Shown here: one piece after another, positions 62,829-64,000 of the stretch
Layout: the number at the start of each line of letters is the position of its first letter
How positions within the stretch are numbered: position 1 is the first letter of the stretch
Origin: Sphingobacterium athyrii
GTDB lineage: Bacteria > Bacteroidota > Bacteroidia > Sphingobacteriales > Sphingobacteriaceae
Direction of reading: 5' to 3'
DNA: 64,000 nucleotides
Assembly (NCBI RefSeq): GCF_003071065.1
Contig: NZ_QCXX01000009.1
Coordinates: 1 to 64,000 of the forward strand
The notes under the pieces: model-generated
The model's database searches: none
What the model saw: the letters and a program-made list of their open reading frames with translations, nothing else
Told to the model about the DNA's origin: nothing
Translations under genes and position numbers: made by a program

Positions 62829-63827
62829 TTAGATCATCCACTTAAAGATGCTCGCCCCCCAGGAGAATCCGGCTCCGAAAGCCGTAAGCATCACTAAATC
62901 GCCGGTGTTCAGTTTCTTGATATTTTGCCAGATACACAACGGGATCGTCGCGGCAATGGTATTGCCTAAGTATTCGATATTGCTGAGTGCTCTGTCTTCA
63001 GGGATATTAAGACTACGGCCGACGGCATCGATGATACGTTGGTTGGCTTGATGTGGAATTAACCAGTTAATATCCTCAATTTGTAAGTTATTACGCTGTA
63101 AAACGGTATTACAAGCATCACTCATGGACTGAACAGCATGTTTGAAAACTGTTTTGCCGTCTTGTTTGAGAAAACGGTTGTCGTTTACAGGAAGATTACT
63201 GTCAATCGGGTAGAGTGAACCCCCGGCCTCGATTTTCAAAAACTCACGTCCAGCGCCATTGCTACGCAGGTAGGCATCCATGACGCCCCCTTCAAGTGAA
63301 GGTTCGAGCCATATAACGCCAGCGCCATCGCCGAAAAGAATATTGGTGGATCGATCTTTTAGATCAACATAGGTACTGATGTTATCGGCGCCAACAACAA
63401 GTATATTCTTGTAACGTTGTGTCTCCACGAGTGACGATGCCATATCCAGTGCATAGAGAAAACCTGAACAAGCAGCATTGACATCAAATGCCCATACGTT
63501 GGTCAATCCCAATTTTTCGAGAATAATATTTGCCGTAGCTGGCATAGGCATATCTGGTGTTGAAGTTGCGACGATAAGCGCATCGACATCCCGAAGGTCT
63601 TTATTGTATTGCTTTGCTAAATCCTGAATGGCTTTGACCGCCATGTCCGATGTGGCCAGATTTTCATCCAATATCCTTCGCTCCTTAATTCCCGTACGTT
63701 TGATAATCCATTCATCGGAGGTCTCGCAAAACTGCTCTAAATCGGTATTGGATCTTCTGTTTGGTGGAATATATCCTCCAACCCCAGTTATTGCTGCATA
63801 CGGCCTGCTCGGTATTCTTTCAGTCAT
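62829..63827 (-). CDS. fabH: Beta-ketoacyl-ACP synthase III
   Basis: The 332-residue thiolase-fold enzyme has the active-site cysteine C120 in FDVNAACSGFLYAL, the histidine in WLIPHQANQRI and the asparagine in YLGNTIAATIPLCI, plus the FGDGAGVIWLE loop. It condenses acetyl-CoA or a branched acyl-CoA with malonyl-ACP to start fatty acid synthesis; Sphingobacteria make iso-branched chains, so a branched starter is plausible. Length is normal. It is single, with an AT-rich leader running to the window end. A short frame in the 3' region overlaps its terminator and is not a gene. Confidence 0.96.
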   Translation of the reverse strand: MTERIPSRPYAAITGVGGYIPPNRRSNTDLEQFCETSDEWIIKRTGIKERRILDENLATSDMAVKAIQDLAKQYNKDLRDVDALIVATSTPDMPMPATANIILEKLGLTNVWAFDVNAACSGFLYALDMASSLVETQRYKNILVVGADNISTYVDLKDRSTNILFGDGAGVIWLEPSLEGGVMDAYLRSNGAGREFLKIEAGGSLYPIDSNLPVNDNRFLKQDGKTVFKHAVQSMSDACNTVLQRNNLQIEDINWLIPHQANQRIIDAVGRSLNIPEDRALSNIEYLGNTIAATIPLCIWQNIKKLNTGDLVMLTAFGAGFSWGASIFKWMI

Positions 63828-64000
63828 AAAATAATGTACTCTTTTCTCTCTTTTTATACAGCCAGATCTAACAAATTAGACAGGGTGTAATTTTGCGCCG
63901 TAAAACTACGGTTAATTTGTACAACTAAAAGCGGAAAAGATAGGTTTTTGACAAAATAATTACGTTTTGTGGCAAAATTAACCGTTTTTAACCTTTGGTC

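Noticed and set aside
62605..62841. A 78-codon minus-strand frame after fabH
   Set aside because: It overlaps the strong terminator at 62753-62785 and the fabH stop, and shows no domain.
1..64000. Search for CRISPR arrays, rRNA and tRNA genes
   Set aside because: No regularly spaced repeats, no rRNA signatures and no cloverleaf with a CCA-type end were noticed by eye; a computed scan was not possible.

Overview
The window looks like chromosome of a Bacteroidota, most likely a Sphingobacterium or close relative. The reasons are the many family matches typical of that group (DUF1599, BT_3928-type DoxX, GIN/DUF2807, DUF4221, DUF1543, HipA-like kinase with DUF3037, CarboxypepD_reg TonB receptor), promoters of the Bacteroidota TTTG-N19-TAnnTTTG type, and few Shine-Dalgarno sequences. 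This assignment rests on recall of families, not on a database search.

Region 1 (1-19795) is an AT-rich accessory island. It is bracketed by two nearly identical ISAs1-family copies in inverted orientation; the left one is cut by the window edge. The left border is layered: ISAs1 truncates an IS66-family element, which itself truncates a large serine recombinase gene. Inside lie an XRE-type regulator overlapping an RND-like permease that lacks the usual TM4 acid, a small secreted four-cysteine peptide followed by a perfect hairpin, and then a tightly packed set: DUF4221-type lipoprotein, CxxC lipoprotein, RND adaptor, RND permease, TolC-like channel and SAM methyltransferase, closed by a 17-bp-stem terminator. 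This is the best candidate for an undescribed system, perhaps an envelope export or signalling machine acting on the peptide. A YdcF-like protein and a two-frame gene joined at a classic slippery heptamer follow.

Region 2 (19796-38431) is ordinary chromosome, largely housekeeping and envelope genes: aminotransferase, CDF metal exporter, lepA, folD, a class A beta-lactamase-like serine hydrolase, amino acid permease, an Rrf2 regulator with its NAD(P)-binding partner, M1-like metallopeptidase, Spx/ArsC-like protein, class II fructose-bisphosphate aldolase, GIN protein, fatty acid hydroxylase-like protein and gpmA. Many units end in clear hairpin-plus-T-tract terminators.

Region 3 (38481-44204) is an iron module: feoA-feoB, a DtxR-family repressor and a divergent TonB-dependent receptor. 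All three promoters carry a TTAG-N6-CTAA palindrome in the spacer between the -33 and -7 elements, so a small iron regulon is readable from the sequence.

Region 4 (44205-57713) holds a decayed S41-like gene, a beta-barrel protein, a small two-gene unit, a glycerophosphodiesterase-like lipoprotein, aroK with DoxX and DUF1599 genes, a HipA-like kinase/DUF3037 pair, cysE-cysM, and several single enzymes (VOC, YeiH-like, GNAT, MaoC, SRPBCC, esterase).

Region 5 (57874-62506) is a probable copper-handling cluster: Cys-rich secreted protein, HMA-like/DUF3347 protein, metal-binding lipoprotein, a 5'-truncated membrane-protein fragment and a multicopper oxidase fused to a CopB-like barrel. The window ends with a fabH gene. 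I saw no rRNA, tRNA or CRISPR array.
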